Assembly (NCBI GenBank): GCA_030692565.1
Contig: JAUYAO010000059.1
Span: forward strand, 62,001 to 126,000
Length of the DNA stretch: 64,000 nt
Source of the DNA: Nitrospira sp.
Lineage (GTDB): Bacteria > Nitrospirota > Nitrospiria > Nitrospirales > Nitrospiraceae
Direction of reading: 5' to 3'
Notes under the pieces: model-generated
Database searches by the model: none
What the model was told of the DNA's origin: nothing
Seen by the model: the letters and a program-made list of their open reading frames with translations, nothing else
Part shown: one piece after another, positions 16,083 to 25,692 of the stretch
How positions within the stretch are numbered: position 1 is the stretch's first letter
How the letters are laid out: the number at the start of each line of letters is the position of its first letter
Program-made: the position numbers and the translations under genes

Positions 16083-19000
16083 ATGCATCCACTGCTGCAA
16101 CGACAACTGAAGCGACTGGGCCTCGACCCGGCAACTTGCCCGACGGACCCGGCAGGCTGGCAGGCTATGCTGGATCGCGTCAGTCAAAGCTATGTCGAAA
16201 ACGATCAAGGCAGAGCCCTGCTGGAACAATCCCTCGACGTCACCTCTCGGGAGATGCAGGGGTTGTACGAAGACCTCCGGCGGTCCGGAGAAACAGAGTT
16301 GGCAGAGGAGCGGAACAAACTCGAAGCCGTCCTCCACTCGCTCGGCGACGGGCTCTGCGTCGTCGATGTGCAGTGGAAGATCGTCCTCATGAATCCGCTG
16401 GCCGAAGAGTTGCTCGGCGAGCCTCTGGCGAATCTGGCAGGCCAGCCGGTGTACCACTTTCTCTCGCCGGGCCCCGAAGAGTTCAGCCACGAATGCCTCA
16501 TCACGGACACGTCGATTCCGCCGCTCGAACAAGGCATTCCCTTCCGCACCGATGATGGCATTCTCTTGCGGGGCGACGGCCAGATGATGCCGATCTCGCT
16601 CGTCGTCACGCCCATCTCAACCGACGGCGTCGTGAACGGTGCCGTGCTGGTGTTCCGGAATATCACCGCCCAGAAACAGGCGGAAGAACAACGGACAGAG
16701 AGCGCAGCGCTGCTCCGACGGGTGCAGGCCGGGCTGCTGGAACTAGCCACGAATAGCGACCTCTATCGCGGAGAACTCTCCGACGCCTTCCACGTCATTA
16801 CGCGGGTCGCCTCGCAGAGTCTGCGCGTGGCTCGCGCCAGCGTCTGGTTTTTCACCGACGCGCACTCAGCCATTCGCTGCGCCGACCTGTTCGAGCAGGC
16901 GACCGAGACCTATTCAAACGGAGCGGAACTGCCCGCCACCGGCTTCCCCCGATACTTTGCGGAGCTGGCAACGGAAGATGTCATTGTCGCCAACCAGGCC
17001 CAGACCGATCCCAAGACATCGGAATTCGCCGCCAGCTATCTCATTCCGCTCGGCATTACCTCTATGCTGGATGTCCCGATCCGGTCGGAAGGGAAGATGG
17101 TCGGCGTCATCTGCCACGAACATATCGGACCGGCCAGAGTCTGGACTGCGGAAGAACAACAGTTCGCCACCTCGGTCGCCAACACCGTCTCGCTCGTTTT
17201 GGAAGCCTCGGACCGCCGCAACGCGGAGCAGGCCCTCCGTGACAACGAAGAGAAATATCGCGGCCTGTTCGAATCATCGCAAGACGCGATCATGATCCTC
17301 TCCCCGCCGGACTGGAAATTCTCCGCCTGTAACCCGGCCACGGTCGCGCTGTTCGGAGCCCGGAGCATCGAACATTTCGCCACGCTCGGCCCCTGGGACG
17401 TCTCGCCCCCTGTCCAACCGGACAGCGAACCGTCCGGGAGCAAAGCTCCGAAGATGATCATGCAAGCCCTGCAGAAGGGTTCTCACTTCTTTGAATGGAC
17501 CCATAAGAAAATCGACGGGCCCGACTTCCCGGCGACCGTCTTACTCACACGCGTCACCTTGCACGGCCAGACCAGTCTGCAAGCCACCGTCCGCGATGTA
17601 ACCGTGCAGAAGCGTGCGGAAGAGGCCTTGCGAAAAAGCGAGGCCCGGACAAGGATGATCATCAACTCGGCCCTCGCTGCCGTCGTCACGATCAATGACC
17701 GCGGATCCATCGTGGAGTGGAATCCCCGAGCCGAGGCGATCTTTGGATGGTCTGCCGCTGAGGCCTGCGGGCGGAATTTGGCAGACACGATCATTCCACT
17801 CCGATTCCGCGCAGCTCATCACACAGGCATCGAGACTTTCCTTCGCACAGGCGCGGGGCCCATTCTCGACCAGCGCATTGAAGTCATGGCCCTTCGGCGG
17901 GATGGCGCGGAATTCCCTGCCGAATTGGCCGTGACCGCGCTCCGGATTGATGCAGGCTTCACGTTTACCGCGTTCATCGCCGATATCAGTGAGCGCAAGC
18001 GAGCAGAGGCGGCACTCCAAGAGCTATCCACCTTTCAAAAAGCCATGCTGGACAACGCCGGCCACGCCATCATTTCCACCACGCCCGATGGGATCATTCG
18101 CCTCTTCAATCCTGCGGCTGAATCGTTACTCGGCTATCGCACAGACGAACTCATCGGGAAACAGACACTCGCGGTCTTCCACGATCCGGAGGAGGTGTCG
18201 GCGCGCGCGCATCTCTTCTCGGCGGAACTCGGCGTCCCGATCGAACCGGGCTTCGATGTCTTCGTCGAAAAAAGCCGGCGAGGTCTGCCCAATGAGCATG
18301 AGTGGACCTACATCCGGAAAGACGGCACTCGCCTGACGGTCCTGCTGAACGTCACCGCTCTTCGAGATGCAGAAGGACACATCACCTCATTCTTAGGGAT
18401 CGCCTCAGACATTACCTCGCTCAAAATTGTCGAACGAGAGTTGATCACCGCCAAAGAAGCCGCGGAGGCCGCGAGCGTGGCCAAATCGCAATTCCTCGCG
18501 AACATGAGCCACGAGATCCGGACCCCCATGAACGGCGTCCTCGGACTGGCGGCGCTCTTGGGGCAAACCCCCTTGAGCCCCAAGCAACAGCGCCTGACGA
18601 ACACCATCATACGATCCGGCAACTCGCTCCTGGATATCATCAACGACATTCTCGACTTTTCGAAGATCGAAGCGGGGAAACTGGAATTGGAACACACCGA
18701 TTTCCACCTGCGCATCCTGGTCGACGACGTGCTCGAATTGTTTGCGGCCCCCGCGCATCAGAAGCATCTGGAACTCATTGCCGATGTGGCCGACAGCGTC
18801 CCCGCTTTTGTCAAAGGCGACCCGGCTCGACTCCGCCAGATCCTGATCAATCTGATCGGCAATGCCATTAAGTTCACCGCTCAAGGGGAAGTGGTCGTGA
18901 GTATCGTCAGTATTGCAGAGGGGGAAGACCAATCGGTCCTCTGCTTCTCGGTCAAAGACTCCGGGATCGGCATCACCCCCGACGCCTTGCGCAACATTTT

Positions 19001-20453
19001 CCAGCCGTTTTCACAAGCCGACGGATCCACGACGAGAAAATACGGCGGCACCGGACTCGGTCTCGCCATTGCCAAACAGCTCGTCGCGTTCATGGGAGGT
19101 GAAATCTGGGCCGAGAGTCAGATGGGATCGGGAGCCACCTTCTTATTTACCGTGCATCTCGCCCATTCTCACCTGGGCAGCACCGGTGCGCTGGATTCGA
19201 AACAGGCATTGCCGAACCAGCGCGTCCTGGTCGTAGACGACAGTCCGACGGCTCGCCTCACGCTGGACCGCCAGCTGCGCCGCTGGGGAATCACCTCCAC
19301 CGTCGCCGAATCAGGCACGGCGGCGGTGCAGCTCCTCGCCAATGCCTTGGAGGACGGTCTCCCCTACGACACGGTCGTGCTCGATCTCGATATGCCCGGC
19401 ATAAACGGACTCGACACCGTTCGCGCTCTCCGTGACACGCTCCGCCACCATCACCCCCGCGTGATCCTCATGACGCCGGTCGAACGTGTGGACGCGGCGG
19501 AAGACCACACCGGGCTGATCGCGGCCACCCTCACGAAGCCCGTGAGACCTTCCGACCTTTACCGGGCCCTCTCCGGACAGACCGTCCAGGTCTCCTCATT
19601 CAGTCACCATCCTGAGCAGGAAGAGCGGACCCCTGCCAAGCCTCAAGGCTCGATCCTCCTCGCGGAGGACAACGCCGTGAATCAAGAAGTGACCCTGGGC
19701 ATGCTGGAGGTGCTGGGATGTACCGCCACAGCCGTTGAAAACGGACGACAGGCCATCGAGTTGCTTGCGAGCCAGTCCTTCTCGGTGATCCTCATGGATT
19801 GCCAGATGCCGGAGATGGACGGATTTGCAGCGACCCGCGCGATCCGTCGACAGGAGCAGAATACCGGCACAAGAATTCCGATCGTGGCCCTTACGGCCCA
19901 TGCCCTGCAGGGGGATCGGGAACTCTGCCTGGCGGCTGGCATGGACGACTACCTCAGTAAACCCTTCACCATCGAACAGTTGCGGACCGTGATCCACCGG
20001 TGGCTGCCATCTCCGTCACAACCGACTCAGGTGGATGCCGCTCAGGCATCAGCCGCTCCGCCAGCGGCCCCGGCCCCTCAAACCAATGAATCTCCCGTAG
20101 ATCCAAAGAGTTGGGACAGCATCACCAGCCTCCAACGTCCCGGACCGCCTGACCTGCTGGCCAAAGTCATCGGCCTCTATCTCAAGGATTCGCAGGGATT
20201 GGTCGATAAGATACTAGCGGCAACGCAAGGAAAGAACTTCGCCTCCCTGCGGGACACCGCCCATAGTTTGAAATCGCGCAGTGCGACGCTCGGAGCCTGG
20301 CAGGTCGCGGACCTCTGTAAACAGTTGGAAACCGGCGCACGAGAGCAAACCTTAGCCTGGACCGAAGCCGAACGGCTGGGCAGACAGTTACAACAGACCT
20401 TTACCGCAACCTGCGACATCTTTGAAGGTGAACGACAGAGGAGAGCGGCGTAA
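16083..20453 (+). CDS. Hybrid sensor histidine kinase (PAS-GAF-PAS-PAS-PAS-HisKA-HATPase-REC-REC-Hpt)
   Basis: A 1456-residue multi-step phosphorelay kinase with no obvious membrane segment, hence probably cytoplasmic. Order by eye: PAS (about 75-185), GAF (225-385), three further PAS-like domains (395-790), HisKA with H810 in NMSHEIRTPMNG, HATPase (DSGIGI and GGTGLGLAI), REC1 (D1101 in VLDLDMPG), REC2 (D1239 in LMDCQMPEMDG) and Hpt (H1394 in TAHSLKSR). It follows the FIST gene by eight bases and its TAA is directly followed by the ATG of the REC-PAS gene. The relay His-Asp-His would end on that receiver (D55). Confidence 0.92.
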   Translation: MHPLLQRQLKRLGLDPATCPTDPAGWQAMLDRVSQSYVENDQGRALLEQSLDVTSREMQGLYEDLRRSGETELAEERNKLEAVLHSLGDGLCVVDVQWKIVLMNPLAEELLGEPLANLAGQPVYHFLSPGPEEFSHECLITDTSIPPLEQGIPFRTDDGILLRGDGQMMPISLVVTPISTDGVVNGAVLVFRNITAQKQAEEQRTESAALLRRVQAGLLELATNSDLYRGELSDAFHVITRVASQSLRVARASVWFFTDAHSAIRCADLFEQATETYSNGAELPATGFPRYFAELATEDVIVANQAQTDPKTSEFAASYLIPLGITSMLDVPIRSEGKMVGVICHEHIGPARVWTAEEQQFATSVANTVSLVLEASDRRNAEQALRDNEEKYRGLFESSQDAIMILSPPDWKFSACNPATVALFGARSIEHFATLGPWDVSPPVQPDSEPSGSKAPKMIMQALQKGSHFFEWTHKKIDGPDFPATVLLTRVTLHGQTSLQATVRDVTVQKRAEEALRKSEARTRMIINSALAAVVTINDRGSIVEWNPRAEAIFGWSAAEACGRNLADTIIPLRFRAAHHTGIETFLRTGAGPILDQRIEVMALRRDGAEFPAELAVTALRIDAGFTFTAFIADISERKRAEAALQELSTFQKAMLDNAGHAIISTTPDGIIRLFNPAAESLLGYRTDELIGKQTLAVFHDPEEVSARAHLFSAELGVPIEPGFDVFVEKSRRGLPNEHEWTYIRKDGTRLTVLLNVTALRDAEGHITSFLGIASDITSLKIVERELITAKEAAEAASVAKSQFLANMSHEIRTPMNGVLGLAALLGQTPLSPKQQRLTNTIIRSGNSLLDIINDILDFSKIEAGKLELEHTDFHLRILVDDVLELFAAPAHQKHLELIADVADSVPAFVKGDPARLRQILINLIGNAIKFTAQGEVVVSIVSIAEGEDQSVLCFSVKDSGIGITPDALRNIFQPFSQADGSTTRKYGGTGLGLAIAKQLVAFMGGEIWAESQMGSGATFLFTVHLAHSHLGSTGALDSKQALPNQRVLVVDDSPTARLTLDRQLRRWGITSTVAESGTAAVQLLANALEDGLPYDTVVLDLDMPGINGLDTVRALRDTLRHHHPRVILMTPVERVDAAEDHTGLIAATLTKPVRPSDLYRALSGQTVQVSSFSHHPEQEERTPAKPQGSILLAEDNAVNQEVTLGMLEVLGCTATAVENGRQAIELLASQSFSVILMDCQMPEMDGFAATRAIRRQEQNTGTRIPIVALTAHALQGDRELCLAAGMDDYLSKPFTIEQLRTVIHRWLPSPSQPTQVDAAQASAAPPAAPAPQTNESPVDPKSWDSITSLQRPGPPDLLAKVIGLYLKDSQGLVDKILAATQGKNFASLRDTAHSLKSRSATLGAWQVADLCKQLETGAREQTLAWTEAERLGRQLQQTFTATCDIFEGERQRRAA

Positions 20454-21233
20454 ATGAATTCCACCCCACTGGCCCTGATCGTTGACGATGACATCACATT
20501 GCGTGTGCTTGCGCGGGAAGCGCTGGAACAAGCCGGATGCCGGGTCGAGGATGCCGCGACAGGACAGGAAGCCCTCGAGGCCTTTCAGCGGGAAACACCC
20601 GACATCATCCTTTTGGACGTCGTCATGCCGGGGATGGATGGGTTCGCGACCTGCGCGGCACTCCGCAAGCTGCCCGGAGGGGCTTCTGTACCCATCCTCA
20701 TCATGACCGGCCTCGACGATGTGAAGTCCATCGCCACCGCCTACGACGCGGGCGCAACCGACTTTGTGACGAAGCCTTGGAACGCCCTCGTGCTCAGCCA
20801 TCGGGTCCGCTATATGCTGCGCGCCAGCCAGGCCGTGGAAGAGCTTCTGGAACGCGAGATGAGTCTGGCCGAAGCCCAACGGATCGCCCGCCTGGGCAAC
20901 TGGAAATGGAACTTGTCGACGAACCGGTTTATCGCCTCCACCCAAACGTTCCGCATTCTGGGCATCAACGCGGATCCCTATTCCACGGCGCTGTCGGTTG
21001 AGGAATTCCTCGGTCATATTTACGAAACTGATCGACCGGCGGTCGAGTCCGGCATCCGTCAAGCCATCGCCACCGGAGCCCCCTTCCGCCAGGATCATCG
21101 GGTCCACATGCCCACCGGAGACGTGCGCGTCGTCCATCACTATGCCGAAGTGGCCTTCGAACAAGGCGGCGCCGCGACCAGCATCGTCGGCACGATTCAG
21201 GATATTACCGAGCCTGTTGCACAAACCCCTTGA
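20454..21233 (+). pseudogene. REC-PAS 5' part of an IS-split REC-PAS-GGDEF-EAL gene
   Basis: A receiver domain (D55 in LLDVVMPGMDG, K in FVTKPW) and a PAS domain ending in the typical GTIQDIT linker. The last seven codons (EPVAQTP) and the stop come from an insertion sequence that begins at 21210. The genuine coding part is 20454-21209 and continues in frame at 22838 with DQKKAEAQI, where the GGDEF-EAL half starts. A truncated 259-residue REC-PAS protein could still be made and accept phosphate from the kinase upstream, but without its output domains. The start ATG abuts the kinase stop codon. Confidence 0.9.
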
Positions 21234-21257
21234 CACCTAGGTAATACTATGTATAGT
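21230..21257 (+). promoter_or_regulatory. Promoter inside the IS left end
   Basis: TTGACA (21230-21235) and TATAGT (21252-21257) with a 16-base spacer directly follow the left inverted repeat. They are well placed to drive the transposase and possibly the GGDEF-EAL remnant downstream. Confidence 0.65.
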
Positions 21258-21288
21258 AGGCGCCCAGGACCTCCTAGAGGGTGACACG

Positions 21289-22719
21289 ATGGGCCACCAC
21301 TTTTTGCCGGGTGAGCGCGACCAACTCTATCTGATGCCCCCTGCGTTGTAGGACTGGCTGCCGGAAGGCGATCTGGCGTGGTTCATCCTGGACGCGGTGG
21401 CCCAGATGAACTTGACGGCCATGACCCGGACCTATCGAGCAGATGGCTGGGGACCGGCGGCGTACGAGCCGGCCATGAGGGTGGCGCTGTTGCTCTATGC
21501 GTACTGCCTGGGGGAGCGGTCGAGTCGACGGATCGAGCGGCTGTGCCAGCGGGATGTGGCCTTTCGAGTGATCACGGCCAATCAGGTCCCCGATCACACG
21601 ACGATAGCCCGATTCCGGCAGACCCACGAGATCGAACTGGCTAAGCTGTTTACGCAGGTGCTCCGGCTCTGTGCGGAGGCGGGGCTGGTGCAGGTGGGGG
21701 TGGTGGCGTTGGACGGCACGAAGATCAAGGCCAACGCGGCGCTGGCGTCGAATCGGACGGTCGAGACGATCACCGCAGAGGTCTCCCGGATGCTGACCGA
21801 GGCCCAGGCCACGGATGCGGCTGAGGATCGGCCGTATGGCCCGGAGCGGTGCGGCGACGAACTGCCGGAGGACTTGCGGGATCGGAAGAGCCGGCTGGCT
21901 CGGTTGCACGCGTGCCAGGAGCGGTTGACGCAGGAGGCGGCCACGGCCACCGAGCAGCAGCAGGCCAAGATCGAGACGCGGCAGGCCGAAGAGGCCGCCA
22001 CTGGGCAGAAGAAGCGAGGCCGCAAACCGAAGGCGGCCGCGGCGGCCGCGGACCGCGACGCCAAGGCCAATGTGACAGATCCGGATAGCCGCATCATGAA
22101 GACGCAGGCCGGGTACGTCCAAGGCTACAACGCCCAAGCGGTGGTGACGGAGGACCAGATCATCGTGGCGGCCGAGGTGACGCAGGAGGAGAAGGACATC
22201 AAGCAATTGCACCCGATGCTGGAACGGGCGCAGGCGAATCTCACGGCCATCGCGTATCCGCAAGCGGTCGGGACGGCCCTGGCCGATGCGGGCTATTGCA
22301 GCGAGGCCCATCTGATGGAGGCAGATCCGAACGGGCCCGCCCTGTTGATTGCCACAAACAAGGACTGGAAACAGCGCAAGGCGCTGCGGGAGCAGCCGCC
22401 GCCACGCGGCCGCTATCCGAAGGGGCTGACGGCCCGCGACCGCATGGAGCGCACGTTGCTGACGAAGCACGGCCGCCGCCTCTACAAGAAGCGCGGCCAG
22501 ACCGTGGACCCAGTGTTCGGACAGATCAAGAGTGCCCGGGGCTGTGACGGATTTATGCGCCGCGGCACGGCCGCCTGTGCCAGCGAGTGGAAACTGCTCG
22601 GTGCCACGCATAATCTGCTGAAGCTCTGGCGAAACGGAAAGGCGGGCTGGATCAGTCGACGCACGGGCCGCGCCCCACAGCGGTGTGGCCGGGGAAGGGG
22701 AAAGAAGGCAGGGGGATGA
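21289..22719 (+). pseudogene. IS1182-family transposase with in-frame amber stop
   Basis: Reading from the ATG at 21289 gives a normal N terminus (FLPGERDQLYLMPPAL), then TAG at 21349-21351, then DWLPEGDLAWFILDAV and the rest of the transposase. A single C-to-T change from CAG would explain the stop. Downstream, a 440-codon reading can restart at GTG 21397. The catalytic region shows DGTKIKAN and DAGYCSEAHL, but the third acidic position reads TVDPVFGQ where this family normally has Glu (VEPVFG). This copy is therefore likely inactive or weak. A charged Ala/Lys-rich insertion lies near 22000-22070. Confidence 0.85.
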
Positions 22720-22813
22720 CCCTCTCGAAAGCTCCACTCCCTCACGGTCTCAGCAAGAAGAGACCCGGCTTGGCACACCAGGAAGCCCGTGCTGGGCACC
22801 AGACAGCTCGATC

Positions 22814-24220
22814 ATGGGTTTGAGCAACAGGCTCACCGATCAGAAAAAAGCCGAGGCCCAGATTCACTTCCTGTCGAACTACGACCGCCTCACCCAGTTG
22901 CCCAATCGCCAACTGTTCCAGGATCGCGTGACTCAGGCTCTGGCCACTCAGAAACGCCACGAGACACAAGGCGCCATTCTCCTCGTCAATCTTGACCGGT
23001 TTCAACGCATCAACGATACCCTCGGCCCGAAATGCGGAGATACGATTCTCCGCGAAGTGGCCGAACGGCTGCTCCATTGCGTGCGACAGTCCGACTCGGT
23101 GTCACGCCACGACGATCAGGAGCCCATCACACTCTCCCGACTGGGCGGGGACGAATTCACCGTGCTCCTGACCCATCTGGCTTCGGCACAGAGCGCCGCG
23201 AAAGTGACCCAGCGGATCCTGGAATCCCTCAATGCCCCTTACCAGATCGATGGCCGTCAGGTGGTGGTGACCGCCAGCATCGGGATTGCGCTGCTCGGAC
23301 AGGATGGTGAGGAAGTCGACACGCTGCTCCGCAACGCGGACGCGGCCGTCCATGCGGCGCAAGCGCAGGGACGGAACACCTATCAGTTCTATTCCCAGTC
23401 GATGAATGTGGCCTTGGCAGAACGGCTGAGTCTGGAATCGGATCTTCGCCAAGCTTTGGAGCGAAGCGAATTTGTGCTGCATTACCAGCCCCAGGTCGAC
23501 ATTCGCCGATGGGAGATCGTCGGCGTCGAAGCCCTCATCCGCTGGCAGCACCCGGAACGAGGCATGGTGTCTCCCATGACGTTTATTCCACTGGCCGAAG
23601 AGGTCGGGTTGATCGACCAAATCGGACAATGGGTGTTGCGCACCGCCTGCGCGCAGCAGGTCGCCTGGGGGGCCTACGGCCTCGGCGAAGTTTCCATCGC
23701 GGTCAACCTGTCGGGGGTCCAGTTTCAGCAAGCGAATCTCGTGGAGTCGATTCGCACGATTGTTCGTGAGACCGGGGCCAATCCCGCTCGTTTGGAACTG
23801 GAGCTGACGGAAAGCACCGCGATGCACGATGCAGAAAACGCGGTCGTGGTCTTTCAGCAACTCAAAACCATGGGATTCAGCCTGTCAATTGATGACTTCG
23901 GCACCGGCTATTCCTCGCTGGCCTATCTCAAGCGCTTCCCCATCGACACCATCAAGATCGACCGGGCCTTCGTCAAGGATCTCGCGTCAGAATCCGAACA
24001 GGCCGCGATCGCCATTGCCATCATCGCCATGGCCCATGGATTGAAGCTTCGCGTGCTGGCCGAAGGGGTCGAAACCCAGCCGCAGCTCGACATCCTGCGC
24101 GATCAGGGATGCGACGCCATTCAAGGCTACTTCTTCAGCCATCCCCTGCCGGCCGACCGTGTCGAGCAGCTGATCCGCGACCTCCGCGCGAAGAGCGACC
24201 ACGAGCGGCGCGCCGCGTAG
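22814..24220 (+). pseudogene. GGDEF-EAL 3' part of the IS-split c-di-GMP gene
   Basis: Original sequence resumes at 22838 (DQKKAEAQIHFL) and runs into a GGDEF domain with an intact RLGGDEF motif and an EAL domain with intact EALIRW and DDFGTGYSS motifs. Both active sites therefore look competent for making and breaking cyclic di-GMP. A start for the orphaned half is uncertain: ATG 22814 lies in the right inverted repeat, and a longer open frame begins at 22685 inside the IS; neither has a clear ribosome binding site. Joined to the 5' half it would be a protein of about 712 residues. It may persist as a constitutive, receiver-free enzyme. Confidence 0.88.
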
Positions 24221-24320
24221 AACCACGCCGCGCGTGACGTTCTCACGCCTGGCATAAGCCGGCTTGTATTTGAATGCGGCGCGCGATACCCTCGCACCAT
24301 CGTCTTTCCTTTTCTACACG

Positions 24321-25136
24321 ATGGCCACCTACGCAATCGGCGACATCCAAGGCTGCGCGCGCTCCCTGGAGCGCTTGCTCGAACTCATCCGGTTTGATCC
24401 TTCCGTAGACCGCCTCTGGTGCGTCGGCGATCTGGTCAATCGCGGCCCGGATTCTCTTCGCGTCCTGCGCTACCTCAAACAGCTCGGCCCCTCCGTCCAG
24501 GTCGTCCTCGGCAATCACGATTTGTTCTTGCTGGCCGTATCGGAAGGGATCGTCGCCTTGCGGCCGAAAGACACGATCCAAGACATCCTTGCCGCCGACG
24601 ATCGCACCGAGCTCATCGATTGGCTCAAGCGACAACCGTTGCACCATCACGAAGGCGCCTATGTCATGGTTCATGCCGGCCTCCTGCCGCAATGGTCGGT
24701 CGACGATGCCGGGAGCCTGGCCCGGGAAGTCGAACGCACCCTGGCCGGACCGGAATCGCGATCATTCCTTGAGGCTCTCTTTCACGGACCTACCCCACAG
24801 TGGAATGCGTCATTGACCGGCTATGAACGCTTGGCAGCCATCACACGGGCCCTCACCCGGCTGCGCACCTGCACCCCGGAAGGCGCCTTGTCCGGATTCT
24901 CCGGCCCTCCAAGCGACGCCCCTCACGGACACCTTCCCTGGTTCCGCATTCCGAACCGGCGGAGCAGCGATCACACCATTCTCTTCGGCCACTGGGCCGC
25001 GCTCGGCTTGCACATTGAGATAAATCTTTTGGGGTTGGACAGCGGCTGTGTGTGGGGCCGGCAATTGACGGCGATTCGACTGGAAGACCGGCAGGTGTTC
25101 CAGGTGGAGTATGCAGATGATCGCGGCCGGAGTTGA
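24321..25136 (+). CDS. apaH: Symmetrical bis(5'-nucleosyl)-tetraphosphatase
   Basis: Hydrolyses diadenosine tetraphosphate (Ap4A) to two ADP. The calcineurin-like metallophosphatase motifs are all at the N terminus: GDIQGC (residue 7), GDLVNRGPDSL (residue 35) and GNHDLF (residue 63), plus a later HAGLLPQW. The 271 residues match the family. The start is ATG 24321; 19 upstream codons are open but lack family similarity. The 3' end overlaps the DUF309 gene by 26 bases in another frame, suggesting coupling. Confidence 0.92.
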   Translation: MATYAIGDIQGCARSLERLLELIRFDPSVDRLWCVGDLVNRGPDSLRVLRYLKQLGPSVQVVLGNHDLFLLAVSEGIVALRPKDTIQDILAADDRTELIDWLKRQPLHHHEGAYVMVHAGLLPQWSVDDAGSLAREVERTLAGPESRSFLEALFHGPTPQWNASLTGYERLAAITRALTRLRTCTPEGALSGFSGPPSDAPHGHLPWFRIPNRRSSDHTILFGHWAALGLHIEINLLGLDSGCVWGRQLTAIRLEDRQVFQVEYADDRGRS

Positions 25137-25656
25137 GCCCTCCCCCGCCAACCCGGATTGGCCGCGCTACTCATCCAGCCCCTTCCCCGCCTATCGGTTC
25201 GTTCCAGGGACCAATCCTCATCCGCGACGGCACCCCCAGGGCCATTCGTTTGGATGTCCCGAGCCGAGGCCAACGCCCTGCCGACCAGACGACTGGTCCC
25301 AGTCCAAGGACTATCGCTTTGGAATCGATTTATACAATTTCGCGTACGGGTGGGAATGCCATGAGGTCTTTGAAGGGTTCTGGCATGCGGTGGGACGAAC
25401 GACCGAACAGGGACGGTTCTTCCAAGCGCTGATTCAACTGGCAGCGGCGAATCTGAAACATTTCACCAAGCATGAGGCTGCTGCGAGTAGCCTTCGGGAA
25501 AAGAGCCTTCGCCTCATTGCGGGTTTACCTGATCGCTATATGGGAATCGACCTCGCAGAACTGCGAACCAGACTTGAGGACGCAGGGGTTCCCGGTTCAT
25601 CTGATGCGTTGTTGGTAACGTTAGAATCCGTCCGCGATCGTCCGACCCGGGCGTAG
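25111..25656 (+). CDS. DUF309 domain protein
   Basis: 181 residues as written. The C-terminal two thirds is a DUF309 helical domain, recognised by YGWECHEVFEGFWHAVG followed by FFQALIQLAAANLK. Its molecular role is unknown. The N-terminal 65 residues are Pro-rich and poorly defined, so the true start could lie later than 25111; no clear ribosome binding site decides it. The gene overlaps the apaH end by 26 bases. Confidence 0.8.
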   Translation: MQMIAAGVEPSPANPDWPRYSSSPFPAYRFVPGTNPHPRRHPQGHSFGCPEPRPTPCRPDDWSQSKDYRFGIDLYNFAYGWECHEVFEGFWHAVGRTTEQGRFFQALIQLAAANLKHFTKHEAAASSLREKSLRLIAGLPDRYMGIDLAELRTRLEDAGVPGSSDALLVTLESVRDRPTRA

Positions 25657-25692
25657 CACACTCGTCATCTTGTGCGCGAACCAATACCCTTG

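Larger units (their letters stand above)
21207..22837 (+). mobile_element. IS1182-like insertion sequence with 3-bp target repeat
   Basis: The element itself spans 21210-22834 (1625 bases). The terminal inverted repeats are 19 bases with one mismatch: GAGCCTGTTGCACAAACCC at 21210-21228 and its complement at 22816-22834. The flanking direct repeat ACC is at 21207-21209 and 22835-22837. Removing the element and one ACC rejoins T and DQKKAEAQI codons in frame, giving a normal PAS-to-GGDEF linker, which fixes the boundaries firmly. Family placement rests on the transposase sequence. Confidence 0.9.

Noticed and set aside
21349-21351. UAG in the transposase as a recoded (pyrrolysine or read-through) codon
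   Set aside because: No recoding signal or pyl genes are visible. A simple CAG-to-TAG mutation in an element with a second lesion explains it better.
21274-22737. - strand open frame of 487 codons opposite the transposase
   Set aside because: GC-rich mirror of the transposase, Arg/Leu-rich, with no recognisable domain.
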